Shown: piece after piece, positions 32,735-41,315 of the stretch
How positions within the stretch are numbered: position 1 is the first letter of the stretch
How the letters are laid out: the number at the start of each line of letters is the position of its first letter
Source of the DNA: JASHVB01 sp035508435
GTDB lineage: Bacteria > Pseudomonadota > Alphaproteobacteria > Acetobacterales > Acetobacteraceae
Direction of reading: 5' to 3'
Length of the DNA: 64,000 bases
Assembly (NCBI GenBank): GCA_035508435.1
Contig: DATJNA010000161.1
Span: forward strand, 1 to 64,000
The notes under the pieces: model-generated
Databases searched by the model: none
Seen by the model: only the letters and a program-made list of their open reading frames with translations
What the model was told of the DNA's origin: nothing
Position numbers and translations under genes: made by a program

Positions 32735-33345
32735 TCCCCCCGCCGGAACGCAGCCCGGAGCGCGACACCGCATTGGAGGCAACGCTACCCAACGTCCCGT
32801 TCGACGGCTGGACCTATCGCTCGCTGCGCTCTGGCCTGCGGTCCATCGGCGCCGCGGCGGAGGATGCCGAGGTACTGTTCCCGGGCGGCGCGCCCGACAT
32901 GGTCGAGGCGTTCTGCGACTGGGCGGACCGCCGCATGACGCAGGCGGCGGCAGAGCATGTGGCGGCGCTGGCGCTGCCGGACCGGGTGCGTGCGGCGATC
33001 GCGCTCCGGCTGGCGCAGAACCGCGGCTACAAGGAAGCGGTGCGCCGCGCGGTGGCAGTGTTGGCGTTACCGCGCAACGCACGGCTGGCGGCCAGATGCA
33101 CCGCTCGGACGGTGGATGCGATCTGGCTCGCCGCAGGGGATCGGTCGGCGGATTTCTCCTGGTACACCAAGCGCGCGATCCTCACCGCCGCCTATGCCAC
33201 GACGATCCTCTATTGGCTGCGCGACAGCAGCGAGGACGACTCGGCGACATTGGGGTTTCTCGACCGCAGGCTGGCGGGCATTGCCTGGACCCATCGGCTG
33301 CGGCAACGGGTGGGAGAGCGGCTGCGCCGGTGGCGGCCAGCATAA
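32731..33345 (+). CDS. COQ9 family protein
   Basis: About 204 residues from the GTG at 32731, which overlaps the def stop. Features of the COQ9 C-terminal domain are visible: F-D-G-W-T-Y-R-S-L-R near the start, F-P-G-G-A-P-D-M-V-E-A-F-C-D-W-A-D, V-R-A-A-I-A-L-R-L, and D-F-S-W-Y-T-K-R-A-I-L. In eukaryotes and alphaproteobacteria this lipid-binding protein supports ubiquinone biosynthesis with COQ7. Translational coupling to def is probably not functional. Confidence 0.85.
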   Translation: MIPPPERSPERDTALEATLPNVPFDGWTYRSLRSGLRSIGAAAEDAEVLFPGGAPDMVEAFCDWADRRMTQAAAEHVAALALPDRVRAAIALRLAQNRGYKEAVRRAVAVLALPRNARLAARCTARTVDAIWLAAGDRSADFSWYTKRAILTAAYATTILYWLRDSSEDDSATLGFLDRRLAGIAWTHRLRQRVGERLRRWRPA

Positions 33346-33515
33346 CGCCGGCGACAGGCATCTGACTCCGGCCCCGCGGCTATCTGCCTCCGGCCGTCGC
33401 GCTGTCCTGCCCGGGCGCTGCGTCTGGCTGCCTCCAACGCCGTACCGATCTGCGCTGGCCCGGTGCGTCGGGCCCGGCATCTCAGGCAAATTCCGCGGAA
33501 GGGTGCGCGGCGCGC

Positions 33516-33932
33516 TCAGTCGTCGCGATGTATGCGTTCCATGCGCTCGTGACGCTCCTGCGCCTCGATCGACAGTGTGGCGATCGGCCGCGCTTCGAGC
33601 CGGCGGATGCCGATCGGCTCGCCGGTTTCCTCACAATAGCCGTAGCTGCCGTTGTCCACCCGTTGCAGCGCCTGGTCGATCTTGGAGATCAGCTTGCGGG
33701 CGCGATCCCGGGTCCGCAGCTCCAGCGCACGGTCAGTCTCCACGCTCGCCCGGTCGGTGATGTCGGACTCGTGGATGCCGCCCTCCGACAGGCTGGCCAG
33801 GGTGCCATCTGCCTCCTTCAGCAGATCCGCACGCCACCGCAGCAGCTTTTGGCGAAAATACTCGGCCTGGATGGGATTCATAAACTCTTCGTCGTCGGTG
33901 GGCCGATAGTCCGGCGGCAGCGTCACCATCAT
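33516..33932 (-). CDS. dksA: RNA polymerase-binding protein DksA, single-Cys variant
   Basis: A 138-residue DksA: a coiled-coil from about 20 to 95 carrying the tip acidic residues (E-S-D-I-T-D-R-A-S near 55-63) and a globular domain G-Y-C100-E-E-T-G-E-P-I-G-I-R-R-L-E-A-R-P. Only one cysteine remains where E. coli DksA has four zinc ligands, a state I know from other alphaproteobacterial DksAs. It acts in the RNAP secondary channel with ppGpp. AGGAA lies about 11 nt upstream of the ATG. Confidence 0.9.
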   Translation of the reverse strand: MMVTLPPDYRPTDDEEFMNPIQAEYFRQKLLRWRADLLKEADGTLASLSEGGIHESDITDRASVETDRALELRTRDRARKLISKIDQALQRVDNGSYGYCEETGEPIGIRRLEARPIATLSIEAQERHERMERIHRDD

Positions 33933-34160
33933 GTCGTTGCAGTTCCTACGCTTCGCTTATTATCGGCCCGCCGTCTCCGCGCGGTGCGTCCCGGCCCATT
34001 CCGGATCGTGAACGCGCCGGCTTATAGCGGCGCGGTTTCGGCCGGCGCAAGGGCGAACGCCGCAAGCTTCAAGCCTCTGCAATGCACGCCGAAGCCGTAA
34101 TGTGTGCGCCTTCGGACAAGCGTCTGGCCGGACTTGAGATGGCCAAATCCGCTGCGTGAT

Positions 34161-34577
34161 TCAAGCGTCCGATGCGCCGCGCCGCGCCAGCTCGATCTGC
34201 GCGCGCAGCACGACTTGCGCTACCGCCGTCGCCAGCGCCGGATCGGCTGCCACCGGGACGTCCCGCGCCAACGACCGGATCTCGTCGAGCACGGCGGACG
34301 CATCGCCGGCGCCCAGCAACGCCCGTTGCAGCCGCCCGAGCGCTGCCAGCAACGACTGGCCGCGGCGATGCGCGGCGATGTCGCGCGCCGGAGCATCATC
34401 CATCTGCTGCAAGGCCAGCAGCGTTTGCAGCTCCATCATCGGTTCCACCTCTCCGGCGGGACGCGCGGCATCTGCGGCGGGCTCGGCCAGTGGCGTAAAG
34501 CCGGTGCCAGCGCCTCCGGCCTTGCGCGGAGCTGGCCGCACTGCCGGCGGTACACCCACCGGATCAATCGCCGTCAT
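34161..34577 (-). CDS. fliX: Flagellar assembly regulator FliX
   Basis: A 138-residue protein. The Ala/Pro-rich N terminus is followed by M-M-E-L-Q-T-L-L-A-L-Q-Q-M-D-D, R-R-G-Q-S-L-L-A-A-L-G-R-L-Q-R-A-L-L, and a final helix A-Q-V-V-L-R-A-Q-I-E-L-A-R-R. This is the FliX plan; in Caulobacter it couples flagellar assembly to the activator FlbD and its gene sits divergently beside flgI as here. I chose the ATG at 34577; the longer frame adds non-conserved residues. Confidence 0.82.
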   Translation of the reverse strand: MTAIDPVGVPPAVRPAPRKAGGAGTGFTPLAEPAADAARPAGEVEPMMELQTLLALQQMDDAPARDIAAHRRGQSLLAALGRLQRALLGAGDASAVLDEIRSLARDVPVAADPALATAVAQVVLRAQIELARRGASDA

Positions 34578-34743
34578 GTCATCGGCTCCTTCTTCCCGTG
34601 ACGAGCGTGCCGCCCGGCATCTCCTGCCCACCGCATGGCCTCATTGCTCTGCGGCAGTCCGCCCTTCGCCTCTGGCATGGCACTTGCGGTCATCGCACCG
34701 CCGTCCGCCACAGTGCCGGCAAAACCTTATCGAGCCGTTTACC

Positions 34744-35844
34744 GTGCGCACGATTCTGCTGTCCCTTCTGGCGCTTTTGCTCATGGCCCTCGCCCCGCCG
34801 GCGAGCGCGCAGGTGCGCATCAAGGACATCGTCGATGTCGAGGGGGTGCGGGAAAACCAGCTCGTCGGGTACGGCCTCGTGGTCGGGCTGAACGGCACCG
34901 GCGACAAGCTGAACGACAACATCTTCACGCTGGAATCGCTGGTCGGAATGCTGGAGCGGCTGGGCGTCAACACCCGCGATCAGATCGCCAATCTCACGAC
35001 CAAGGATGTGGCCGCGGTGATGGTCACCGGCGAACTGCCTGCCTTCGCCCGCAACGGCAGCCGGCTGGACGTGACCGTTTCCGCGCTCGGCGATGCGACC
35101 AACCTGACCGGGGGCATCTTGCTCGTCACGCCGCTGCTGGCAGCCGACGGCGAGGTCTATGCCGTGGCGCAGGGCGCGCTCGCCACCGGCGCCATCGCCG
35201 CGCGCGGCTCCGGCGCGTCGGTCACCCGTGGGGTGCCCACCTCGGGGCGCATCGCCAACGGCGCCACGGTGGAACGCGAAGTCCCGTTCCAGCTCGCCAA
35301 CGCCAAGGCGCTGCATCTCGGACTGCGCAACTCCGACCTGACCACGGCGCGCCGCATTGCAGCGGCGATCAACACCGAGATCGGCCCGATCAGCCGCGCC
35401 ACCGATCCGCGCACGGTGGAAATCGACCTTAGCGGCCGCGACCCGATCGAGACGCTGGCCGCGGTGGAGGACCTGCGCGTGCAGCCCGACAGCCCGGCGA
35501 TCGTGGTGATCGACGAGGCAAGCGGCACGGTCGTGATGGGCGCCAATGTCCGGATCAGCACGGTGGCGATCGCACAGGGCAACCTCACGATCCGGGTGAC
35601 CGAGACACCGCAGGTCAGTCAGCCGGCGCCGCTGTCGAACGGCACCACCACCACGGTGCCGCGCACGCAGATCCAGATCGACGACCAGCACGACCGCAAA
35701 TTGGGCATCCTCAGCGCCGGTGTGACACTGCGCGACCTGGTGGCGAGCCTGAACGCGCTGGGCGTGGGGCCGCGCGACCTGATCAGCATCCTGCAATCGA
35801 TCAAGGCCGCGGGCGCTTTGCAGGCCGATTTGGAGGTGCGCTGA
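34744..35844 (+). CDS. flgI: Flagellar P-ring protein FlgI
   Basis: A 366-residue protein with signal peptide (I-L-L-S-L-L-A-L-L-L-M-A-L-A-P-P-A-S-A) and the conserved FlgI start R-I-K-D-I-V-D-V-E-G-V-R-E-N-Q-L-V-G-Y-G, then N-L-T-T-K-D-V-A-A-V-M-V-T, G-G-I-L-L-V-T-P-L and the ending L-N-A-L-G-V-G-P-R-D-L-I-S-I-L-Q. It forms the periplasmic P ring around the flagellar rod. The start is a GTG at 34744, the only one placing the signal peptide correctly; no strong ribosome site is seen. Its stop overlaps the next gene as TGATG. Confidence 0.95.
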   Translation: MRTILLSLLALLLMALAPPASAQVRIKDIVDVEGVRENQLVGYGLVVGLNGTGDKLNDNIFTLESLVGMLERLGVNTRDQIANLTTKDVAAVMVTGELPAFARNGSRLDVTVSALGDATNLTGGILLVTPLLAADGEVYAVAQGALATGAIAARGSGASVTRGVPTSGRIANGATVEREVPFQLANAKALHLGLRNSDLTTARRIAAAINTEIGPISRATDPRTVEIDLSGRDPIETLAAVEDLRVQPDSPAIVVIDEASGTVVMGANVRISTVAIAQGNLTIRVTETPQVSQPAPLSNGTTTTVPRTQIQIDDQHDRKLGILSAGVTLRDLVASLNALGVGPRDLISILQSIKAAGALQADLEVR

Positions 35845-36164
35845 TGGTGCCGCTGTTGCCCTCCGATCTCGCACTGGCCTCCAGCCTGCCCCCCGGGCAG
35901 GTGGCCAGGCTGCGCCAGGCGGCGCAGGATTTCGAGGCGATGGCGCTCGGACAGTTGTTGCAGCCGATGTTCGCCACGGTGGACATGGCACACGGCATGT
36001 TCGGTGGCGGCGCCGGCGAGGCCGCCGTGCAGCCGCTATTGCTCGACGCGCTCGCGAAGGACATCGCCGCGCATGGCGGACTGGGCCTCGCGGGACCGGT
36101 CTTCGCCAGCCTGCTGCGCAGTCAGGAGGCCGCGAAACAGGGCGCTGCCGGAGGCACGCGATGA
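35844..36164 (+). CDS. Rod-binding protein (FlgJ N-terminal type)
   Basis: A 106-residue protein with A-Q-D-F-E-A-M-A-L-G-Q-L-L-Q-P-M, then M-F-G-G-G-A-G-E-A and L-L-L-D-A-L-A-K-D-I-A-A-H-G-G-L-G. This is the rod-capping domain of FlgJ without the muramidase domain, the normal alphaproteobacterial form. It helps rod polymerisation in the periplasm. Start and stop both overlap neighbours (TGATG with flgI, ATGA with the next gene). Confidence 0.87.
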   Translation: MVPLLPSDLALASSLPPGQVARLRQAAQDFEAMALGQLLQPMFATVDMAHGMFGGGAGEAAVQPLLLDALAKDIAAHGGLGLAGPVFASLLRSQEAAKQGAAGGTR

Positions 36165-36529
36165 CCGAAGACCCAATCGAGGCTGCCGAACGCCTGGCCA
36201 GTGTGCTCCGGCGAGAGAATGCCGCGTTGGCGGCGCTGGACCTGCGCGGCGCCGCCGAAATTCTGGCGGAGAAACGCGCCGCCGCCGACGCGCTGCTGGC
36301 TGCGCTGGTTGGCGGTGCTGCGCCGGCACCACTCCATGCGAGGCTCCTGCGCGACCTCGCCGGCGAGAACCGACGGCGGCTGGAGCATGCGATCGCCGTG
36401 CAGGGGCGGGTGATCGGCCTGGTTGCACGGGCACTGCGCGGCAGCGCCCTGCCGACGCAACGTTACGGAGCAACAGGGGCGCTCGCAGGCGGCCGAGCGG
36501 GACCAGTCGCGCTGTCAGCGCGGGCGTAG
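36161..36529 (+). CDS. Probable flagellar export chaperone, FlgN-like
   Basis: A 122-residue, mostly helical protein (E-A-A-E-R-L-A-S-V-L-R-R-E-N-A-A-L-A-A-L-D at the N terminus, R-L-L-R-D-L-A-G-E-N-R-R-R-L-E-H-A-I in the middle). The heptad pattern and position after the rod-binding gene suggest a FlgN-type chaperone for hook-associated proteins. The sequence is too divergent to be certain. Start overlaps the previous stop as ATGA. Confidence 0.6.
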   Translation: MTEDPIEAAERLASVLRRENAALAALDLRGAAEILAEKRAAADALLAALVGGAAPAPLHARLLRDLAGENRRRLEHAIAVQGRVIGLVARALRGSALPTQRYGATGALAGGRAGPVALSARA

Positions 36530-36549
36530 CCAGGGCGAGAGGCTCACCG

Positions 36550-36737
36550 CTCCGATCGCCCCGCTCAGGACTCCGACCGCCCCGCACAGGGCTCCGCTCC
36601 CCCGCTCAGGGCTCCGATCGCCCCGCTCAGGACTCCCACCGCCCCGCTCAGGGCTCAGAGCATTCCGATCAGGGGTCTGACCGCCCCGATCAGCCATTCG
36701 GCCGCTCCGCTCGGCTATCCGATCGTCGCGCTCTGCG
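36550..36737. repeat. Nine tandem units of a 21-bp repeat between convergent genes
   Basis: Units begin at 36550, 36571, 36592, 36612, 36633, 36654, 36675, 36696 and 36717; the model unit is ctccgatcgccccgctcagg plus one base. The first five are close copies, the last four progressively diverged. One unit is 20 bp, the others 21. The array fills the gap between the FlgN-like gene and the HEPN-like gene. Confidence 0.88.
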
Positions 36738-36752
36738 CCACGACCGCCGGCG

Positions 36753-38831
36753 TCAAGGCGCCGACCGGCGCCCTAGTACCGCCGCCAATTCGGCCATGAA
36801 CGCGCCCACGGTGCGGAACAAACGCTGGGCCTCGGCCTCGGTATACTTGTCGGCCGGCACCAACCGGGCGCCGCGGCAGCAGCGACGCACTTGCTCCAAC
36901 GCCGCCAGCAACGGGGCTTGCTCGGGGGGGGTCGTGCTGCGCAGCAGGGTCAGGATCTGCGCCCATTGCCGCTCCTCGACCTGGAGCGGCGTGTGCAGTG
37001 AGGCCCCGAGCGCCGCCAGCCCGGCCTGCACGATCCGCATGCAATGGAACGCCGCCGCACTGGGGCGACGATAGGCGAGGCAGAGTGCCGCCTCCTCAAT
37101 ATCGTAGGCCGTTTCGGGAAACGCATGCTCTACCGCGACGCCGAACGGCGCCGGGTTCACCAGATAACGCCATTGCGCTGGGGTCAGGCTTACCAGCCTT
37201 GTCTCGGCCAACTCGTCGGGTAGCCGCGCCTCCAGCCGCACCAGGGCCGCCGCCAGCCGGGCGGGGCCGATCCGGTGATACTCCACCTGCGCCAGCAACA
37301 AGCGCGCCTCGATGGCGGCATGCTCTGCCTCCAATGTGTCCAGTGCGGCCAGCAGCGCCTGGAGGTGAGGCAGCGCGTCAGTCGGCGGCGCCTCGCTGTA
37401 GGCCGATTCCTGCGCGCGATGCAGGGCGGCCAGCACCGCGACATAGGCCTCGGTCTTGGCGAGCAAGCTGTGGGCCGGCGCCGGTTCCGCCAGGTCGTGA
37501 TTGAGCAAGTCGTCGCGGGTTCCCGGGTTGGACTCGGCGGTCGCTGCGTCGGACGCGGCCAGCGTTCCCCGCGAGAGTTGCTCGCGGTACAGCAGGCCGG
37601 CGGCGGCCACTTCGTCCGGTTTGCGCCAGGTCTCCACACCGTCGGCGTCGATGTGATGACGCCAGATCTCGCCGCTCTCGTCGCCGGTGATCACCAGCAG
37701 GTCGGCACTGTCGCCGTCGCGCCAGGCATCGAGAACCGCGAGCCGCTCGAATTTTTCCGCGTATCGCATCCAGCGGTACTGATCACCGGAAGCGATCCCG
37801 GCAGGGCGGGGTTGATACGGCACCGCGGTCACGGCGCCGACATCGGCACGCAACAAGAACAAATCCGTGCCGCCACGGTGGCGCGCGATCACCACGAGAC
37901 CGCCTTGCACGAGGCGCGTCTCGTGACGCACCAGGTTGTCGCGGGCCAGCACCTCCTGCACCGCTGCCTCGTGTTCCGGCGCCAGCAGCAGAGGCGCGGA
38001 GAAGCGGGGAAAATCCGCCGCCAGCACGAAGGGCAATGGACCATGCCATCCGATGCCGCAGCCGATTTCGCGGCCATCGGCGAGACGGACATGCAGGATG
38101 CTGTCGAGCCCGACCATCGCTTCGAACAAGAGCGGCTCGCGGGCGTCGAGCATGCGCGTCTCGCGGCCGAACTGAGCCTGCAGGGCACATTGCTCGCCGG
38201 CGAAATGGTCCGCCGTGAGGTGGCGCTGGGGCAATGTGTCGGCGCTGCCGACGACCTCCGCCAACCTGCCATCCCGTCGCACCCGATAGAGGCGCACCAT
38301 GCGCGCCGGGCCGATGAACTCGACCCGGGCCGGATCGCCGACCAGTGGTCCGTCGAGCGCGCCGCGGCGGCGTTCCAGGCTGCATTCACGGATCAGGCCT
38401 GCCTGATCCAAGGTCTCACGCACCACCAGCATGGCGAGGGCCAGCCGGTCCGCACCGCGCAGGTGGTGGCGTGCCAACCAGGCCGGCAAGGCTGCCTGAG
38501 ACAGCGGGACCGGCTCGTCGGCGACATAATAAAGCTGCGTTTCCTCGAACTGGGCCGCGGGGTTGCCGGGCCGCGTTGCCTCGAGCGCCGTTTCGGAGTT
38601 CCCGGGCCGCGTTGCCTCGAGCCGTGTTTCGGGGTTACCCGGTTGCGTTGCCTCCAGCGCCGTGTCGGGGTTCCCGGGTCGCGTTTTCCCGAGCCGTGTT
38701 TCCGGGTCGCCGGGCCGCAGCGTGCAACGGACGATGACATGCTCCGCCGGCTCCGGCGCCATCCCTTGCAGCGCCGCGAGGTGTGCCGCGAGTTGCGCGC
38801 CAGTCCAGTCGTCTCGTTCGGCCGTGCTCAT
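36753..38831 (-). CDS. Unknown 692-residue protein with 12-residue N-terminal repeats and a HEPN-like C terminus
   Basis: Not a family I can name. Residues 38-97 are five 12-residue repeats (T-R-P-G-N-P-E-T-x-L-E-A type). The middle is a mix of beta strands and helices without recognised catalytic motifs; it reads like several small sensor-like or lipocalin-like units. The C-terminal 110 residues look like a HEPN helical bundle: R589-x6-H596 in R-R-P-S-A-A-A-F-H-C-M-R-I-V, then A-D-K-Y-T-E-A-E-A-Q-R-L-F-R-T-V-G-A-F-M. R-x4-6-H is the RNase motif of active HEPN proteins. No nucleotidyltransferase partner is adjacent. Role unknown. Confidence 0.7.
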   Translation of the reverse strand: MSTAERDDWTGAQLAAHLAALQGMAPEPAEHVIVRCTLRPGDPETRLGKTRPGNPDTALEATQPGNPETRLEATRPGNSETALEATRPGNPAAQFEETQLYYVADEPVPLSQAALPAWLARHHLRGADRLALAMLVVRETLDQAGLIRECSLERRRGALDGPLVGDPARVEFIGPARMVRLYRVRRDGRLAEVVGSADTLPQRHLTADHFAGEQCALQAQFGRETRMLDAREPLLFEAMVGLDSILHVRLADGREIGCGIGWHGPLPFVLAADFPRFSAPLLLAPEHEAAVQEVLARDNLVRHETRLVQGGLVVIARHRGGTDLFLLRADVGAVTAVPYQPRPAGIASGDQYRWMRYAEKFERLAVLDAWRDGDSADLLVITGDESGEIWRHHIDADGVETWRKPDEVAAAGLLYREQLSRGTLAASDAATAESNPGTRDDLLNHDLAEPAPAHSLLAKTEAYVAVLAALHRAQESAYSEAPPTDALPHLQALLAALDTLEAEHAAIEARLLLAQVEYHRIGPARLAAALVRLEARLPDELAETRLVSLTPAQWRYLVNPAPFGVAVEHAFPETAYDIEEAALCLAYRRPSAAAFHCMRIVQAGLAALGASLHTPLQVEERQWAQILTLLRSTTPPEQAPLLAALEQVRRCCRGARLVPADKYTEAEAQRLFRTVGAFMAELAAVLGRRSAP
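38541..38720. repeat. 36-bp coding minisatellite, five units
   Basis: The DNA encoding residues 38-97 of the HEPN-like protein consists of five 36-bp units. Each is a multiple of three and keeps the frame, so the array can vary in copy number without breaking the protein. Confidence 0.75.
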
Positions 38832-39146
38832 CCCGTAACGGCAGCTTCCGCGTGGTTTCCCAATGAGCCGGCGGCTTGAGCAATGCGCTGCCCCGCCATC
38901 ACGGCAGCAGCCGCCCTAGCACGCCACCGTTTCCGTATTCCTTTCAGCGAAAATGATACGCAAAAAAGAGACGAACCCGGCAACCCAAGCCTCCTTCCTT
39001 GCGGCCAGGAAGCCCAATGCATTAACGCACAGGCAACGGCATGTTGTCTGTACTATAACGATTTGATCGCAAGCTACGACGCGAGCGCGCATCCGCGCAA
39101 ACTAATTCTGAGATGGAACAAGAATTTTTATCTTGCCGGTTTGCCG
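38832..39146. other. AT-richer intergenic region upstream of the HEPN-like gene
   Basis: 315 bp with clearly lower G+C than its surroundings, including gaaaatgatacgcaaaaaag and ctataacgatttgatcgc. It probably holds the promoter of the minus-strand gene, but I cannot fix -35/-10 hexamers. No credible ORF. Confidence 0.4.
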
Positions 39147-41315
39147 TTAGCTGCGACCACAGGTTGTATCGATGGGTGTCGAGCCATTGCGAGCCAGGCC
39201 AGGGGCAGCGTCGTGCCTGCTGGATGAGCGGAGTGCCGTCCGCACCGCACGATCCACCCGGCTGGCGAGATCCGCCATGCGGTATGGCTTGCGGATCATG
39301 TCCTCGCCTTCCAGGCCGGACTGGTAGGTAGCGAGATCGGCGTAGCCGGTCGCAAACAGGACGGGCGGGGCGCGGCCGGCGTCGCGCGCCTTGCGCACGA
39401 GAGCGGCGCCGCTCAACCCCGGCATGGCGACGTCAGCCAGCAGCAGGTCGAACGCGGCATCGCCGAGCAGGAGATCGAGGGCGACCTGACCGTTCTCGGC
39501 GGCGGTGACCCGGTAGCCAAGCTCCTGCAGCATCGTGACGACGAGCTCGCGCACGTCGTCGTCGTCATCCACCACCAGGATGCTGGCAGGGCGGACCGGT
39601 GACGGCAGGACATGATATTCGGGCGTTTCCGCCGACGGCATCGTGTGGCTGCGAGGCAAATAAATTGTGACGGTGGTGCCTTCGCCCGGCGCGCTGCGCA
39701 GCTTCACCGCGCCGCCCGACTGCCGGACGAAACCGTAAACCTGCGACAAGCCCAGCCCCGTCCCCTTGCCTTGCTCCTTGGTGGTGAAGAACGGTTCGAA
39801 GGCGCGTTCCTGCACGTCCAACGTCATGCCCGTGCCGGTGTCGGTCACCGCGAGCGCGGTATAACTGCCGGGCGCCAGGTCCTCGGCCAGGTCCGGCGGC
39901 ACAGCGGGTAGCACGAAACTCTCTATGGTCAGCGCGCCCCCCTCGGGCATCGCATCGCGCGCGTTGATCGCGAGGTTCAGCAGCGCCAGCTCGAGTTGTG
40001 CCGGATCGACGAAAGCCGGCGACAAGTCCGCAGCAAAGCGGGTTTCCAGCGCGACCGTGGCGCCGACTGCGCGGGTGAGCAAATCGCCAATGTCCGAGAC
40101 CAGCCGGCGCAGGTCCACTGGCTCTGGAGCCAGGCGCTGACGGCGGGAGAAGGCGAGCAATTGTTGCGTCAGCCGGGCGCCGCGCTCGGCCGCGCGGCGC
40201 GCGTTGTCCGCGAAGCGGCGGATTTGCGGGTCCTGCGACCGCTTGGCGATCATCTGCAGGCTGCCCAGGACCGCGGTCAGCAGGTTGTTGAAATCGTGGG
40301 CGACGCCGCCGGTGAGCTGGCCCACCGCCTCCATCTTCTGCGCCTGCGCCAAGGCGGCCTCGGCCTTCTCGCGTTCCAGCATCGCGCGCTGCAACGAGGC
40401 GGTGCGCTCGCTGACCAGCCGTTCCAACTCCTCGGCACCGCGCGTCAATGCGTCGCGTGCCTTCACCGCGGTATCGATGTCGGTGCAGCTGCCGAACCAG
40501 CGTACGATCTCGCCGGAGATATCGTCGTGGACGGCCTGGGCGCGGCCGGTAAACCAGTGCCAGGAGCCGTCCTTCATGCACAGACGAAATTCCGAGCGGA
40601 ATGGCGTGCCATGGCGAACCGCAGTCAGCCATTCCTCGCGGGTGCGGACGATGTCGTCGGTATGGATCAGGCGGGTCCAGTCGAACGCGGGCACATCCGT
40701 CGCGGATGGCGTGCCGTTGAGCGGCGGCGTGATGCCGGTGACCTCCTGCCAGCGGGCATTGAAGAAGTCGGGCCTGCCGTCCTGACCGGAGGACCAGATC
40801 GGCTGCGGCATCCCGTCGACGATGGCGCGAAAGCGTGCCTCGCTGGCGCGCAGGGCAACGGCGTGGCGATCGCGCTCCGCCAGCAGGTCCGCGGTCTCCC
40901 ACTGCCGGCTGCGTGCCCGCAACGCGGCGCCAAGGGTGCTGACGAGGCTGACCGGGTGCAGCGGCCGCTCGAGGACCGATACATTGCCCAGGTCGGCGGC
41001 GAGCCGGCTTGCCTGCGGATCGGCCGAGCCGCTCGCGCCACGGAACGTCAACACGACGAAGGGGAAGTCCGACCAGGGCGGTTGTGCGGCAATCCAGTCG
41101 CGCAGCGTCGTGCTGTCGCCAGTCAGGCCCTCCTGCGCGATCAGCGCCGCACCGGCTTCCGGCGCATCCAGTCCGGCCACCAGGGCCGGCAGGTCGGGGC
41201 AGGTGACGTGGGCGATGCGCGCCTGCTTCAGCACATCGTCAATGACCAATGCGTCACGGCCGCTCGGCGCGAGCACAAGAACAGTACCGGAGGCGCGGTC
41301 GCTGCCGCTATGCAT
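39147..41315 (-). CDS. Hybrid histidine kinase: pseudo-receiver, PAS, HisKA, HATPase, receiver
   Basis: A 722-residue soluble kinase. Residues 10-130 look like a receiver fold that lacks the phospho-acceptor Asp (A-A-L-I-A-Q-E in its place). A PAS domain follows (about 155-285), then a coiled coil, H-box G-G-V-A-H-D-F-N-N-L-L, N-box N-L-A-I-N-A-R-D-A-M, G boxes D-T-G-T-G-M and G-K-G-T-G-L-G-L-S, and a C-terminal receiver with Asp in L-L-L-A-D-V-A-M-P-G. Its start lies 8 bp inside the KaiC-like gene, so the pair is translationally linked. Confidence 0.9.
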   Translation of the reverse strand: MHSGSDRASGTVLVLAPSGRDALVIDDVLKQARIAHVTCPDLPALVAGLDAPEAGAALIAQEGLTGDSTTLRDWIAAQPPWSDFPFVVLTFRGASGSADPQASRLAADLGNVSVLERPLHPVSLVSTLGAALRARSRQWETADLLAERDRHAVALRASEARFRAIVDGMPQPIWSSGQDGRPDFFNARWQEVTGITPPLNGTPSATDVPAFDWTRLIHTDDIVRTREEWLTAVRHGTPFRSEFRLCMKDGSWHWFTGRAQAVHDDISGEIVRWFGSCTDIDTAVKARDALTRGAEELERLVSERTASLQRAMLEREKAEAALAQAQKMEAVGQLTGGVAHDFNNLLTAVLGSLQMIAKRSQDPQIRRFADNARRAAERGARLTQQLLAFSRRQRLAPEPVDLRRLVSDIGDLLTRAVGATVALETRFAADLSPAFVDPAQLELALLNLAINARDAMPEGGALTIESFVLPAVPPDLAEDLAPGSYTALAVTDTGTGMTLDVQERAFEPFFTTKEQGKGTGLGLSQVYGFVRQSGGAVKLRSAPGEGTTVTIYLPRSHTMPSAETPEYHVLPSPVRPASILVVDDDDDVRELVVTMLQELGYRVTAAENGQVALDLLLGDAAFDLLLADVAMPGLSGAALVRKARDAGRAPPVLFATGYADLATYQSGLEGEDMIRKPYRMADLASRVDRAVRTALRSSSRHDAAPGLARNGSTPIDTTCGRS

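Noticed and set aside
33346..33450. Two-unit repeat of an atctg-cctccggcc type after coq9
   Set aside because: Only about half the positions match between the supposed units; not above what GC-rich sequence gives by chance.
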